From the NCBI GenBank assembly GCA_052117605.1, contig JBQKIT010000003.1: a stretch of DNA of 64,000 bases, one strand, 5' to 3'. Under the pieces are notes generated by a model, which saw nothing but the letters and a program-made list of their open reading frames with translations, was not told the origin of the DNA and did not search any database. The DNA comes from CAG-791 sp000431495. GTDB lineage: Bacteria; Bacillota; Clostridia; Lachnospirales; Lachnospiraceae. Position numbers and translations under genes: made by a program. Below are positions 17,080-26,560 of this stretch, piece after piece; position 1 is the stretch's first letter, and every line of letters starts with the position of its first letter.

Positions 17080-18681
17080 ATGGGAAAGGAAAAGCGAGCG
17101 TTTTTCTGGCAGAAACTTCATAGCTGTTACCATCGCTTTCCGTTTCTTCGAAGCCTTCGGCTTCGGATTTTTCTGATTGTCTTTGTCCTTGGAGTGATGC
17201 CGTGCCTTGCCATGCGCGGTGTGATTCTCTCAAATTATGAAACAAGGGTGGTGAATATCCGGACCAGTGAGGTGCAGACGCAGCTTCGGATTCTTGCCAA
17301 TCATCTTCTGACCTATGAATATCTGCGCAATCCGTCATCGCCAATTGTGGATGCGGAGCTGGAGCAGTTTTCCTCCTTTTATGACGGCCGGGTGCTGGTC
17401 ATTGACGGGAGCCTTCGGGTGGTGAAGGATACGTATGACATGTCTACAGGCAAAACAGTGGTTTCCGGGGATGTCGTCCGCTGCCTTCAGAACGGGAGCC
17501 GTGCCATCACGGGCAGATATGTGAAGAATGACCGGTATCTTGAGGTCATCGTGCCGATCAGCGAGACCAAGGCTCTGGAAAATATGGACTTCTCCGGAAA
17601 CGGAAGCTCCTCGGAGGAGGTATCCGGTGTTCTGCTTGCAAGTGTGTCAACGGACTCGATTGCGGCAACGCTTGAGGTCCTTGGAAGGAGAGCGAATCTT
17701 CTGATGCTGTTTATGTCAGTTGTTGCTTTTTCTGTGGCGGTTCTGGCGGCGGCCTTTCTGGTTCGTCCCTTTGAGAAGCTGACAAAGGCAATTCAGGATG
17801 TCCGGGCAGGTTATACGGCATCCAGTGTTCAGGTCAATGATTATCTTGAAACGGAGAATATTGTTCATGCCTTTAACGATGTGATCGCACGAATGCGTGT
17901 CCTGGATGAATCCAGACAGGAATTCGTATCCAACGTGTCGCATGAGCTGAAGACGCCGATGACAAGCATGAAGGTTCTTGCGGATTCCCTTCTTCAGATG
18001 GGCGATGATGTGCCTCCTGAGATGTACCGCGAATTCCTGCAGGACATTGACGGAGAGCTTGACCGTGAGAATCAGATGATTGAAGAGCTGCTGAGTCTCG
18101 CAAGGACGGACCGGAAGCAGGTTTCCATGAACATTTCACAGCTCGATATCAATGCGCTTGCGGAGTCCGTGCTGAAGCGGGTGAGACCGCTTGCGCAGAA
18201 GAAGGACGTTGAGCTGATTCTTGTCAGTGAACGGGAGATCCGGGCAGAGGCTGATGAGGTCAAGATGGTGATGATTCTGACTAACCTTGTGGAAAATGCC
18301 GTGAAGTATAACCGGGAACACGGAAAGGTTACGGTTACGCTGGATTCGGATGGGAAGAGCTTTACCATTGCGGTGACCGATACCGGAATCGGCATTCCCA
18401 AGGAGGCGCAGGCGAAGATTTTTGATCGTTTCTTCCGGGTGGATCCGTCGAGATCCCGCGAGATTGGAGGAACTGGTCTTGGACTTTCGATTGTCCGGAG
18501 TGCTGTGCTGCTTCACCGCGGAACCATCCGGGTGGAGTCGGAGGAAGGCGCAGGATCAACGTTTACGGTTTCCATTCCGATGAACTATATTGAGAATCCC
18601 GATGTGGAGGAGACGGTTCTTGTGCCCACAAGAATTCCGGAAGATCAGGATGTGACGGAGAAGACAGAGCATGTCGGATAA
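17080..18681 (+). CDS. Sensor histidine kinase (HAMP, HisKA, HATPase)
   Basis: 533 residues. Transmembrane helix near 25-47, extracytoplasmic sensor domain (about 50-205), second helix (about 207-230), HAMP linker, then HisKA with FVSNVSHELKTPMTSMKV (His288) and the ATPase with NLVENAVKYN, DTGIGIP and GGTGLGLSIV. Sensor domain is a PAS-like/Cache-type fold by pattern, with no recognisable ligand signature. It pairs with the response regulator just upstream. Start ATG at 17080 preferred over the TTG three bases earlier. The 3' end overlaps the GerMN lipoprotein gene by 11 bases, suggesting coupled translation. Confidence 0.94.
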   Translation: MGKEKRAFFWQKLHSCYHRFPFLRSLRLRIFLIVFVLGVMPCLAMRGVILSNYETRVVNIRTSEVQTQLRILANHLLTYEYLRNPSSPIVDAELEQFSSFYDGRVLVIDGSLRVVKDTYDMSTGKTVVSGDVVRCLQNGSRAITGRYVKNDRYLEVIVPISETKALENMDFSGNGSSSEEVSGVLLASVSTDSIAATLEVLGRRANLLMLFMSVVAFSVAVLAAAFLVRPFEKLTKAIQDVRAGYTASSVQVNDYLETENIVHAFNDVIARMRVLDESRQEFVSNVSHELKTPMTSMKVLADSLLQMGDDVPPEMYREFLQDIDGELDRENQMIEELLSLARTDRKQVSMNISQLDINALAESVLKRVRPLAQKKDVELILVSEREIRAEADEVKMVMILTNLVENAVKYNREHGKVTVTLDSDGKSFTIAVTDTGIGIPKEAQAKIFDRFFRVDPSRSREIGGTGLGLSIVRSAVLLHRGTIRVESEEGAGSTFTVSIPMNYIENPDVEETVLVPTRIPEDQDVTEKTEHVG

Positions 18682-19669
18682 GAACAGGGAAAATTCATAC
18701 CGGAAGCAGAAGAAGATTGTTCACAGCCTGTTTTTTCATGCTCTTTGGGCTGTTTTGCTTACGCTTGTGCTTTTGTCCGGAATGACCGGCTGTGCCCGGG
18801 AGGAGAAGGAAGACAGCGGTCTGCTGCTTTACTACCTGAATGAGGATTTGTCCTCTCTCAACACACTTTCTTATCTGATGGAAGATGGCAAGTCGAAGGC
18901 TGACCTTTCGCCGCAGGAGATGGCAGACGATATGCTGGAGCAGCTGGCGACTCCGTCCGGGGATGTCCGGAGCATTGCACCGATTCAGAATTTTACCGTG
19001 ACCGGAACAACGCTTCAGAACGGAACGCTGACGGTTTTTCTTTCCTCCGATTATGAAGAGCTGGAAACGGTCAGGGAGATTCTGACAAGAGCGGCACTGG
19101 TGAATACGCTTTGCCAGATTGACGGAGTGGATTCCGTGTCTTTTCTCTGCGGAGATCATCCGCTGACAAATGAGGATGGATCGGTCGTCACGGCCATGAA
19201 TTCCGACATGTTTATCTTTAACTCCGGAAAGGAGATCATGAATTACGAAAAGGTGCGCCTGCACCTTTATTTTGCAAACGAGGATGGGGATCAGCTGGTG
19301 GACACGTATCGGAACGTGGTATACAACAGCAATATTTCCATGGAGCGTCTTGTTGTGGAGCAGGTGCTGAAGGGCCCGAACTCCGACGTGGTATTTCCGA
19401 CGCTGAATCCGGCTGCCAAGGTTCTTTCCGTGACGACAAGAGACGGCGTATGCTATGTGAACCTGGATCAGGCGTTTCTCACAGAGCCCTACGGCGTGAC
19501 GTCGCAGGTGGCAATTTATTCTCTTGTGAATTCTCTGACGGAGCTCTCCTCGGTGAGCGCGGTTCAGATTACCATTGAAGGAAAAACCGGCAAAGCCTTT
19601 ATGGACAGCAGTCTGTCCTCCGCCTTCGAGCGGAATCTTTCTGTTGTCCGGAAAAATGAGACCAGATAA
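18671..19669 (+). CDS. GerMN-domain lipoprotein
   Basis: 332 residues. The signal peptide ends in a lipobox (LLSGMTGC, Cys near 42). Two GerMN-like modules follow: about 60-170 (LLLYYLNEDL ... LTVFLSSDYEEL ... RAALVNTLCQI) and about 195-318 (RLHLYFANEDG ... VVEQVLKGP ... VCYVNLDQAF ... YSLVNSLTEL). GerMN domains occur in spore germination protein GerM and in many cell-envelope lipoproteins of Bacillota. The gene overlaps the histidine kinase by 11 bases, so it may be an accessory or modulator of that sensor, as seen with other kinase-associated envelope proteins; this is inference from position. Confidence 0.88.
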   Translation: MSDKNRENSYRKQKKIVHSLFFHALWAVLLTLVLLSGMTGCAREEKEDSGLLLYYLNEDLSSLNTLSYLMEDGKSKADLSPQEMADDMLEQLATPSGDVRSIAPIQNFTVTGTTLQNGTLTVFLSSDYEELETVREILTRAALVNTLCQIDGVDSVSFLCGDHPLTNEDGSVVTAMNSDMFIFNSGKEIMNYEKVRLHLYFANEDGDQLVDTYRNVVYNSNISMERLVVEQVLKGPNSDVVFPTLNPAAKVLSVTTRDGVCYVNLDQAFLTEPYGVTSQVAIYSLVNSLTELSSVSAVQITIEGKTGKAFMDSSLSSAFERNLSVVRKNETR

Positions 19670-19717
19670 TTCCTATCATTAAGTTTTGTTTTCTGTTTTT
19701 TTCTGAGAGGAGTCTGC

Positions 19718-21988
19718 ATGCGAAGACCGCTTTGCATGGCTGCCCTCGTCTATACCATTTCTGTATGGATTCTTCTGCAGATAATGCCATGGAAACCGGA
19801 AGCATATCCGGAATGGAATAAGGAAAAAGTGTGGGCAGAGGGTACCATTGTATCCAAAGAGTTTAAAACAAATGAAAAAGGTGAAATCCGTCTTCTGGTT
19901 TCTATGAAGAACGCTGAGGTGTCTTCGGAAAAAGACGGCGGAAAGAAGCTCCTTCTGAAAAGAATGCTTCTGTGCCGACTGGGCGACGGGAGCAGGGAAA
20001 TGGCAGAAGGGCTGGATGAAGAGCTCCCAATCGGAAGCCGGATTTTGTTAAGAGGAACGTTTCGATGCTTTCCGGCCGCCTCCAATCCGGGAGAGTTTGA
20101 TGCGGCGCTTTATTACCGGACGATGGGATATACGGCGCAGCTTACAGGAGGGACGGTGACGGAAACCGGTATGGATGCGAAGAGGAGCGTTCTTTACGGA
20201 ATGCAGATCCGGAAGAAGGCGCTGCTTTACCGGGTGAAAAGGTACTTCTCACGGGTGCTGGAGACGTGCTTTACCGGGCAGAGTGCTGAGATTATGAAGG
20301 CAATGCTCCTGGGAGAAAAGGGGGGCCTCGATTCGGAGCTGAAGGATTTGTATCAGGGGGCCGGAATTGTCCATATTCTTGCAATCTCCGGTCTTCATAT
20401 CCTGATGATCGGGATGGGAGTTTTCCGGATAGCAGGAAGGGCACGGCTTCCGATCCCTGCCGCAGCACTCCTTTCGATGGCTGTGATCTGGCTGTACGGA
20501 GAGATGACAGGAACGGGACCATCTTCGGCGCGAGCCATCGTGATGTTCCTTCTTCGGATGCTGGCAAAGCTTTTCCGGAGAACCTATGATCTTCTGACGG
20601 CTGTCAGCATTGCGGGGGTTCTTCTGCTGATTGAGGAGCCCCTGTTCCTGCAGCAGTCCGGCTTTCTGTTTTCCTTTGGCGCAGTCCTTGGCATTGCGCT
20701 TCTTGTTCCCTCGTATGAATCACATCTGATGAAGGGGCTGTCAGTTTCTCTGGCGGCGCTTCCCGTGCATCTTTCCAGCTTCGGGATGTTTCCAATCGGT
20801 TCGATCGCCCTGAATCTTCTCGTCACCCCGTTCATGAGCACGGTCATGGCAGGCGGACTTATGACACTGATGCTCGGGGGCATCTGTCCTCCTGCGGGAA
20901 GAGTGACGGGCGCTCTTTCGACAGCAATTCTCATCCTTTATGAGGTCCTTTGTAAAATATCCGGACAGATTCCCGGACTGCAGGTCATTCTCGGAGCCTC
21001 GTCTCTTCTGCAGGCAGCCGGATATTATGCCATTCTGATCGTTATCGTTTCATCCGGGCAAATCCGGAAAATGCCTGGAAAGAGAAGAAGGGAAGGAATC
21101 CGGATGGCGCTGACGATCCTTGCTTTATTCATCCTGCTCTTTCGATGGCAGAGCGGTCTTGAAATTCATGCCGTGGATGTCGGACAGGGGGACGGAATTC
21201 TGATCCGCGCAGATGGTACGGATCTCTGGATAGACGGAGGCAGTACGGATCGGCAGGATGTTGCGAAATATCAGCTTCTTCCGCTTCTTCGTCATTACGG
21301 CGTGCGGAGGCTGGAATGCTGCATTCTGACACATGAGGACGAGGATCACATGAACGGGCTGACAGAGCTTCTGCAGAGCGCCGGAGAAAACGGTGTGCCG
21401 GAAATCGGAGCGCTGTGCCTTCCTTCTGTTCTGGCGGAAGCAAAAACCGGAAATTACCGGAAGCTGGAGGAAATCGCGTCAAAACAGGGGATTCCGGTAC
21501 GATATCTGAAGAAGGGGGATATTCTGGAGAACGGGAAGCTGAGGCTTCTCTGCCTTCACCCGGAGGAAAACAGCAGCTATGCGGAGCCCAATGCGCGTTC
21601 CACGACGCTGTATCTGACATATGAAGCGTTTTCCTGTCTGCTGAATGGAGATCTTGAGGGAGAGGGAGAGGAGCAGATGCTCCGGTATGCCGGGGAAGCA
21701 TTGCCGGGGACGCAGGACCATCCTGTAAATGTGACGCTTCTTCATATCGCACATCACGGCTCAAAAGGAGCAACCAGTGAGGCATTTCTTCGGAAATTCC
21801 ACCCGCAGTATGCGTATGTTTCCTGCGGAAAGGACAATTCCTACGGACATCCGCATGCAGAAACCCTTCAAAGGCTTAAGGAGGCCGGAGTACAGCAGAT
21901 TTATGATACGAGGTATGACGGAGAAATCGTTTTCCGAACCAATGGAAAAAATCTCCGGGCGCGGACATACAATGGTATAATACATTAA
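19718..21988 (+). CDS. comEC: ComEC/Rec2 DNA uptake channel
   Basis: 756-residue polytopic membrane protein for import of single-stranded DNA in transformation. N-terminal OB-like extracellular part (about 35-160), the competence transmembrane domain with GAGIVHILAISGLHILMIG (about 210-480), and a C-terminal metallo-beta-lactamase-like domain with VDVGQGDGILI, DGG, THEDEDHMNG and HIAHHGSKGATS (about 485-750). All the usual metal-ligand motifs are present, so it looks intact. ATG with SD GAGAGGAG. It is followed within 30 bases by holA, the arrangement common in Bacillota. Confidence 0.95.
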   Translation: MRRPLCMAALVYTISVWILLQIMPWKPEAYPEWNKEKVWAEGTIVSKEFKTNEKGEIRLLVSMKNAEVSSEKDGGKKLLLKRMLLCRLGDGSREMAEGLDEELPIGSRILLRGTFRCFPAASNPGEFDAALYYRTMGYTAQLTGGTVTETGMDAKRSVLYGMQIRKKALLYRVKRYFSRVLETCFTGQSAEIMKAMLLGEKGGLDSELKDLYQGAGIVHILAISGLHILMIGMGVFRIAGRARLPIPAAALLSMAVIWLYGEMTGTGPSSARAIVMFLLRMLAKLFRRTYDLLTAVSIAGVLLLIEEPLFLQQSGFLFSFGAVLGIALLVPSYESHLMKGLSVSLAALPVHLSSFGMFPIGSIALNLLVTPFMSTVMAGGLMTLMLGGICPPAGRVTGALSTAILILYEVLCKISGQIPGLQVILGASSLLQAAGYYAILIVIVSSGQIRKMPGKRRREGIRMALTILALFILLFRWQSGLEIHAVDVGQGDGILIRADGTDLWIDGGSTDRQDVAKYQLLPLLRHYGVRRLECCILTHEDEDHMNGLTELLQSAGENGVPEIGALCLPSVLAEAKTGNYRKLEEIASKQGIPVRYLKKGDILENGKLRLLCLHPEENSSYAEPNARSTTLYLTYEAFSCLLNGDLEGEGEEQMLRYAGEALPGTQDHPVNVTLLHIAHHGSKGATSEAFLRKFHPQYAYVSCGKDNSYGHPHAETLQRLKEAGVQQIYDTRYDGEIVFRTNGKNLRARTYNGIIH

Positions 21989-22016
21989 ATTGTTTCGCGG
22001 GGAGGTACGGCACAGG

Positions 22017-23069
22017 ATGCCGAAGAAAAATCAGCCGAATTACAAAGAGTACGAGACCGAGCTGGAGCGCCAGATTCGTTCGAAGGAATTCCGGCCGGTG
22101 TATCTTGTCTGCGGAGAGCAGGATTATCTCCGGACGAAGAATGTGAAACGGCTCCGGGAGGCTCTCCTTGGGGAAGGCGATGCGATGAACAGCACAGTTC
22201 TGAAGGGAGCTGAGGTACGTGCTTTTCAGGTTATCGAAATGGCGCAGACGCTGCCTTTTTTTGCTGAGCGGCGTGTGATCACACTGGAGGATACGGATTT
22301 TCTGAAAAAAGCAGGCGATGAGGCGGAGAAGCTCTGCGAATTTCTTCCGAAGATGCCGGAGACCACTCATCTGATTTTCGAGGAGACCGCACCGAACAAA
22401 ACCTACCGGTTGTATAAAGCCATCGCAAAGGCCGGTTATGTCATGGTCTGTGATACACCGGGAGAAGGGGATCTTCGCGTATGGACAGCAGGACTTTTTT
22501 CGGAAAGAGGACTTCGGATTTCAAACCGCACACTGGATCTGTTTCTGCAGTATTCCGGGAACGATATGCTGTCCGTTCAATCCGAGGCGGAGAAGCTCTC
22601 GGCCTACTGCTATGGGAAAGAAGAGGTGCTCCCGGAGGACATCCGGGCCGTGTGCACGCCGGTGATCCGGGACCGGATTTTTGATATGATTCAGTCGATT
22701 GCAGCGGGAGAAAAGGAGGAAGCACTTTCCATTTACCTGGATCTTGTAAAGCTTCAGACAGCACCGCAGGTTGTTCTGGCACTGATGCTGCGGCAGTACA
22801 ATCAGCTTCTGCAGCTCAAGGAGCTGCTGAAAAGCGCAGGAGAGAGTGAAGCAGCCGCGCAGCTTAAGATCAATCCGTGGATCCTTTCGAAGAAGCTGAG
22901 GCCTCTTGCGGACCGGCTTGGGAGAGACGGACTGGAATCGTGTCTGGAAGAGTGCATGAAGGCGAATTTTGATTACAAAACGGGTAAAATTACACCGGAA
23001 CTTGCAGTGGAGAGACTGATTGTTCTCTGCTGCATTGTGAAAAGACAGGAAGAAGGTCAGAGAGGATGA
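22017..23069 (+). CDS. holA: DNA polymerase III subunit delta
   Basis: 350 residues. Clamp-loader subunit that opens the beta clamp. Recognisable by YLVCGEQDYLRTKNVKRLREAL at the N-terminus, LPFFAERRVITLED, the degenerate AAA+ lid, and the C-terminal helical collar with ARTPELA-like KTGKITPELAVERLI. I choose the ATG at 22017 behind GGGGAGG; a TTG at 21990 in frame would add nine residues. Overlaps the next gene by ATGA. Confidence 0.93.
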   Translation: MPKKNQPNYKEYETELERQIRSKEFRPVYLVCGEQDYLRTKNVKRLREALLGEGDAMNSTVLKGAEVRAFQVIEMAQTLPFFAERRVITLEDTDFLKKAGDEAEKLCEFLPKMPETTHLIFEETAPNKTYRLYKAIAKAGYVMVCDTPGEGDLRVWTAGLFSERGLRISNRTLDLFLQYSGNDMLSVQSEAEKLSAYCYGKEEVLPEDIRAVCTPVIRDRIFDMIQSIAAGEKEEALSIYLDLVKLQTAPQVVLALMLRQYNQLLQLKELLKSAGESEAAAQLKINPWILSKKLRPLADRLGRDGLESCLEECMKANFDYKTGKITPELAVERLIVLCCIVKRQEEGQRG

Positions 23070-23638
23070 GCGGCATGGAAAGGACACCAAAGCCAATGGA
23101 ACGGTACCGTCATTTTAAAGGACAACGGTATCAGATCATTACACTTGCGCAGAAGGAGGACACCGGAGAGCAGCTTGTGATCTATCAGGCACTGTACGGG
23201 GACGGAAAGGTCTTTGCAAGAAATCTTGAGAATTTTCTTTCGGAAGTAGACAAAGAGAAATATCCGGATGCGGTGCAGCGCTACCGCTTTGAGAAGATTG
23301 AACCGGTGGAGCAGGAGACTTCTGCGGCTGCTTCTGCCGATGACGAAGGATCCGGGGAAGAGGTGCCGGTTTCTGCCGCGGCTGCTCCGGAAGAGAGCGG
23401 GGAGAAACCGCTGGATCCGTTTCTGGAGAGGTTTCTGGACGCCAGAACGACGGAGGAAAAGCTGACCGCCCTCGCGGAAATGAGAGGTCATGTGACGGAT
23501 GAGATGATTGATACCATGGCGCTGGCCTGTGATGTAGAGGTCGGCCCGGGGGCTCTTTCGGTCCGCTATGATGACCTGCGGGACTGCCTGCTTACGATCG
23601 AGAAATACGAGCTCGAACGCGGGAGACTTCGCGGGTGA
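23066..23638 (+). CDS. DUF1653 domain protein
   Basis: 190 residues. The N-terminal half (about 10-78) is a DUF1653 domain: YRHFKGQRYQIITLAQKEDTGE, LVIYQALYGDGKVFAR and FLSEVDKEKYP. This small SH3-like domain is widespread and has no firm function. A Glu/Ala/Ser-rich linker (about 80-115) leads to a helical C-terminal part (RFLDARTTEEKLTALAEMR ... LTIEKYELERGRLRG). Start ATG overlaps the holA stop, so it is translationally coupled. A weak GTCCG/CGGAC hairpin with TTTTATTTT follows at 23656-23680. Confidence 0.8.
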   Translation: MSGMERTPKPMERYRHFKGQRYQIITLAQKEDTGEQLVIYQALYGDGKVFARNLENFLSEVDKEKYPDAVQRYRFEKIEPVEQETSAAASADDEGSGEEVPVSAAAAPEESGEKPLDPFLERFLDARTTEEKLTALAEMRGHVTDEMIDTMALACDVEVGPGALSVRYDDLRDCLLTIEKYELERGRLRG

Positions 23639-23736
23639 CAGCTGCAAGGCTTGCGTCCGGTGTTTCGGACTCGTTTTATTTTGTATTTTTGCCTCGTTGA
23701 GGAAACAGAACAGATCGGAATGTAAGGAGATCGTGC

Positions 23737-24768
23737 ATGAAATTATTAAGCATCTGCGTACCCTGCTACAATTCTCAGGATTACATGGAACGGTGCCTGG
23801 ATTCGCTGCTGGTCGGCGGTGACCAGGTGGAGATCCTGATTGTGGACGATGGATCCAAGGACCGGACGGGAGAGATTGCCGACCGTTATGAGAAGGAGTA
23901 TCCAGGAATCTGCCGGGCCATTCACAAGCCAAACGGGGGACATGGCTCCGGCGTGAATGTCGGGATGGATCTTGCAAGCGGCCTTTATTATAAGGTGGTT
24001 GACAGTGATGACTGGCTGGACAGGGATGCATTCCTGAAGGTTCTGGATCAGCTGAAGGAGTTCTCCCGGGACGAAAAAAGACCGGATATGCTGCTGTGCA
24101 ACTTCACTTATATGAAGGAGGGTGTGGCGAAGCATAAGGTCATGCATTATGAATATGCGATTCCTGCGAACAAGCTGATTACCTGGGACCAGGTCGGCCT
24201 TTTCCGGAAGGGAAGCTATATTCTGATGCACTCGGTGATTTACCGCACCGGCCTTCTGAAGGAATGTGAAATGCGGCTTCCCGAGCATTGCTTCTACGTG
24301 GACAATATCTTCGTGTTCCGACCGCTCCCCTTTGTGCAGACCCTGTATTACATGAACGTCAATCTGTACTGCTATTACATCGGCCGGCAGGACCAGTCGG
24401 TCAACGAGAAGGTGATGATTTCCCGCCTGGATCAGCAGATTAAAGTGAGCAAAATAATGATTGCCTACTATACCATGCCGCTCGTTCAGGAGAAAATGAA
24501 AGGACATCGTTCGCTTCGGGCATATATGTATAATTATCTGGAAATCATGATGACAATTTCCTCGATTCTTGCGATGATTTCCTATACCAAAGAGCATGTG
24601 AAAATGAAGGATGATCTGTGGGCATATCTGAAGCGCTGTGATTACTGGCTGTATGTCCGTATGCGGCACGGCGTGTTCGGCACGTTTGTCGGCAGCGATG
24701 CCAAGGGGGCAAGATTCCTGTCGGTAGAGGGCTATCGCCTGATTCATCACTTTTTCAATTTTAACTAA
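23737..24768 (+). CDS. Family 2 glycosyltransferase
   Basis: 343 residues. GT-A fold: LLSICVPCYNSQDYMERCLDSLL at the N-terminus, LIVDDGSKDRT, NGGHGSGVNVGMDLASG, and the metal-binding DXD-type motif VDSDDWLD (about 89-96). No transmembrane segment is obvious, so it likely acts at the inner face of the membrane on a cell-surface polysaccharide or glycolipid. The donor and acceptor are not evident, and no other polysaccharide genes are adjacent. SD TAAGGAGA. Confidence 0.93.
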   Translation: MKLLSICVPCYNSQDYMERCLDSLLVGGDQVEILIVDDGSKDRTGEIADRYEKEYPGICRAIHKPNGGHGSGVNVGMDLASGLYYKVVDSDDWLDRDAFLKVLDQLKEFSRDEKRPDMLLCNFTYMKEGVAKHKVMHYEYAIPANKLITWDQVGLFRKGSYILMHSVIYRTGLLKECEMRLPEHCFYVDNIFVFRPLPFVQTLYYMNVNLYCYYIGRQDQSVNEKVMISRLDQQIKVSKIMIAYYTMPLVQEKMKGHRSLRAYMYNYLEIMMTISSILAMISYTKEHVKMKDDLWAYLKRCDYWLYVRMRHGVFGTFVGSDAKGARFLSVEGYRLIHHFFNFN

Positions 24769-24805
24769 GTGCAGCACGAAATGACAAAAAGAGGAGGACA
24801 ACACG

Positions 24806-26047
24806 ATGTATTCGCTGGAAGAAGTCAGAAGAGAGGATCCGGAAATTGCAGCTGCCATTGAACAGGAAATGGCCAGACAGAATGATCATATTGAGCTGAT
24901 TGCTTCGGAAAACTGGGTCAGCAAGGCAGTGATGGCCGCAATGGGAAGCCCTCTTACCAACAAGTATGCAGAAGGATATCCGGGAAAGCGTTATTATGGC
25001 GGCTGCCAGTGCGTGGATGTCGTGGAAACTCTTGCCATTGAGCGGGCTAAGAAGCTGTTCGGCTGCACCTATGCAAATGTTCAGCCGCACTCCGGAGCGC
25101 AGGCCAACCTTGCGGTGGAGTATGCGGTTTTAAAGCCGGGCGATACGCTGATGGGAATGAATCTTTCGCAGGGCGGACATCTGACGCACGGCTCACCGGC
25201 CAACATCTCCGGCGCTTATTTCAACATCGTGGCATACGGCGTGGATGAAAACGGCTTCATTGACTACGATGAGCTGATGCGAATCGCCATGGAGAGCAAG
25301 CCGAAGATGATCATTGCCGGTGCTTCTGCGTATGCAAGGACCATTGATTTTAAGAAATTCCGCGAAGTTGCGGATGCCTGCGGCGCGGTCCTGATGGCAG
25401 ACATTGCGCACATCGCGGGGCTCGTGGCGGCAGGCCTTCACCCGTCGCCGTTCCCGTGGTGTGATATCGTGACAACGACAACCCATAAGACGCTTCGCGG
25501 ACCCAGAGGAGGCCTGATCCTGGCAAGCCAGGAGGCTGCGGATAAGTTCAAGCTGAACAAGGCGGTGTTCCCGGGCATTCAGGGCGGTCCTCTTGAGCAT
25601 GTCATTGCCGCGAAGGCAGTCTGCTTCAAGGAAGCGCTGGATCCTTCGTTCAAGGTCTATGCGCAGAGCATTATCGACAACGCGAAGGCGCTGGCCGACG
25701 GCCTGATGAAGAGAGACGTTGATATTGTCTCCGGAGGAACGGACAACCATCTGATGCTGGTGGATCTGACCAGAGATGATCTGACCGGAAAAGAGATGGA
25801 GAAGTGGCTGGATGAGGCCCATATCACAGCCAACAAGAACACGATTCCGAATGAACAGCGTTCGCCGTTTGTGACCTCCGGAATCCGTCTCGGTACACCT
25901 GCTGTCACGACAAGAGGTATGAATACCGAGGACATGGACCGCATTGCAGAAGCCATTGCTCTTGTGATCAAGGAGAAAGAAGAGGGAATTGAAAAAGCGA
26001 GGACGATTGTCGCAGAGCTTACCGCGAAGTATCCTCTGGTTATGTAA
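24806..26047 (+). CDS. glyA: Serine hydroxymethyltransferase
   Basis: 413 residues. PLP enzyme interconverting serine and glycine with tetrahydrofolate; main source of one-carbon units. Motifs: LIASENWVSKAVMAAMGSPLTNKYAEGYPGKR-type start, QPHSGAQANLAV, ADIAHIAGLVAAGLHPSP and TTTTHKTLRGPRGG, whose Lys binds PLP. ATG follows AAAGAGGAGG. It ends before a strong terminator. Confidence 0.98.
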   Translation: MYSLEEVRREDPEIAAAIEQEMARQNDHIELIASENWVSKAVMAAMGSPLTNKYAEGYPGKRYYGGCQCVDVVETLAIERAKKLFGCTYANVQPHSGAQANLAVEYAVLKPGDTLMGMNLSQGGHLTHGSPANISGAYFNIVAYGVDENGFIDYDELMRIAMESKPKMIIAGASAYARTIDFKKFREVADACGAVLMADIAHIAGLVAAGLHPSPFPWCDIVTTTTHKTLRGPRGGLILASQEAADKFKLNKAVFPGIQGGPLEHVIAAKAVCFKEALDPSFKVYAQSIIDNAKALADGLMKRDVDIVSGGTDNHLMLVDLTRDDLTGKEMEKWLDEAHITANKNTIPNEQRSPFVTSGIRLGTPAVTTRGMNTEDMDRIAEAIALVIKEKEEGIEKARTIVAELTAKYPLVM

Positions 26048-26070
26048 CGGAATGTTTTATACAGAACAGG

Positions 26071-26103
26071 CGGCAGAGCAGAAGATGGCTCTGCCGTTTT
26101 TTT
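26071..26103 (+). terminator. glyA terminator
   Basis: CGGCAGAGC and GCTCTGCCG form a 9-bp stem with an 8-base loop, followed by seven T. Confidence 0.93.
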
Positions 26104-26200
26104 CGTAAATACAGAGCATACGGAAATGTTTCTGAATTGCACATCGAAAAGGATGATTGATCAGGAATTGAACGTAAATTCAAGAAGGCGAAAAAGAGTG

Positions 26201-26229
26201 TTGACTTTGCCGGGCGGAACTCGTACAAT
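26201..26229 (+). promoter_or_regulatory. Promoter of the tRNA-Leu genes
   Basis: TTGACT (26201-26206), 17-base GC-rich spacer, TACAAT (26224-26229), 11 bases before the first tRNA. A near-consensus stable-RNA promoter; the second tRNA probably depends on it as well. Confidence 0.8.
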
Positions 26230-26240
26230 AATTATTGCTT

Positions 26241-26324
26241 GCAGAAGTGGCGGAATTGGTAGACGCGCAGGCTTCAGGTGCCTGTGGCAGCAATGTCGTG
26301 TGGGTTCAAGTCCCATCTTCTGCA
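26241..26324 (+). tRNA. tRNA-Leu (CAG)
   Basis: Acceptor GCAGAAG/CTTCTGC, class II long variable arm, T-loop GGTTCAAGTCC. Anticodon stem CAGGC/GCCTG encloses TTCAGGT, anticodon CAG at 26275-26277. Discriminator A; CCA not encoded. Confidence 0.95.
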
Positions 26325-26410
26325 CTTGATCCATTCGGATGGCATTAAGCCTGACGGGTGGTGAGAGTGACAGACGGTTTGCAGATCAGACCGGAAGCAC
26401 AATGGAATAT

Positions 26411-26494
26411 GCGGGAGTGTCGGAATTGGTAGACGAGCAAGATTAAGGTTCTTGTGACTGCAAGGCCGTGTGGGTTCAAGTCCCATCTCCCGCA
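26411..26494 (+). tRNA. tRNA-Leu (AAG)
   Basis: Acceptor GCGGGAG/CTCCCGC, long variable arm, same D-loop AATTGGTAGAC and T-loop as the first gene. Anticodon stem CAAGA/TCTTG encloses TTAAGGT, so the anticodon is AAG at 26445-26447, not the usual GAG. In bacteria A34 is normally confined to tRNA-Arg(ACG); here it would need conversion to inosine to read CUU, CUC and perhaps CUA. Discriminator A; CCA not encoded. Confidence 0.9.
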
Positions 26495-26500
26495 TCTGAA

Positions 26501-26541
26501 AAAGAGAAGCGGATTTCAATGAAATCCGCTTCTCTTTTTTT
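26501..26541. terminator. Terminator of the tRNA operon, probably bidirectional
   Basis: AAAGAGAAGCGGATTTC pairs perfectly with GAAATCCGCTTCTCTTT (loop AAT), followed by a T-run. The A-rich 5' flank (TGAAAAAGAG) would serve as T-tract for the convergent gene ending at 26561. Confidence 0.95.
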
Positions 26542-26560
26542 GCCGGGATATCCGGCAGCG

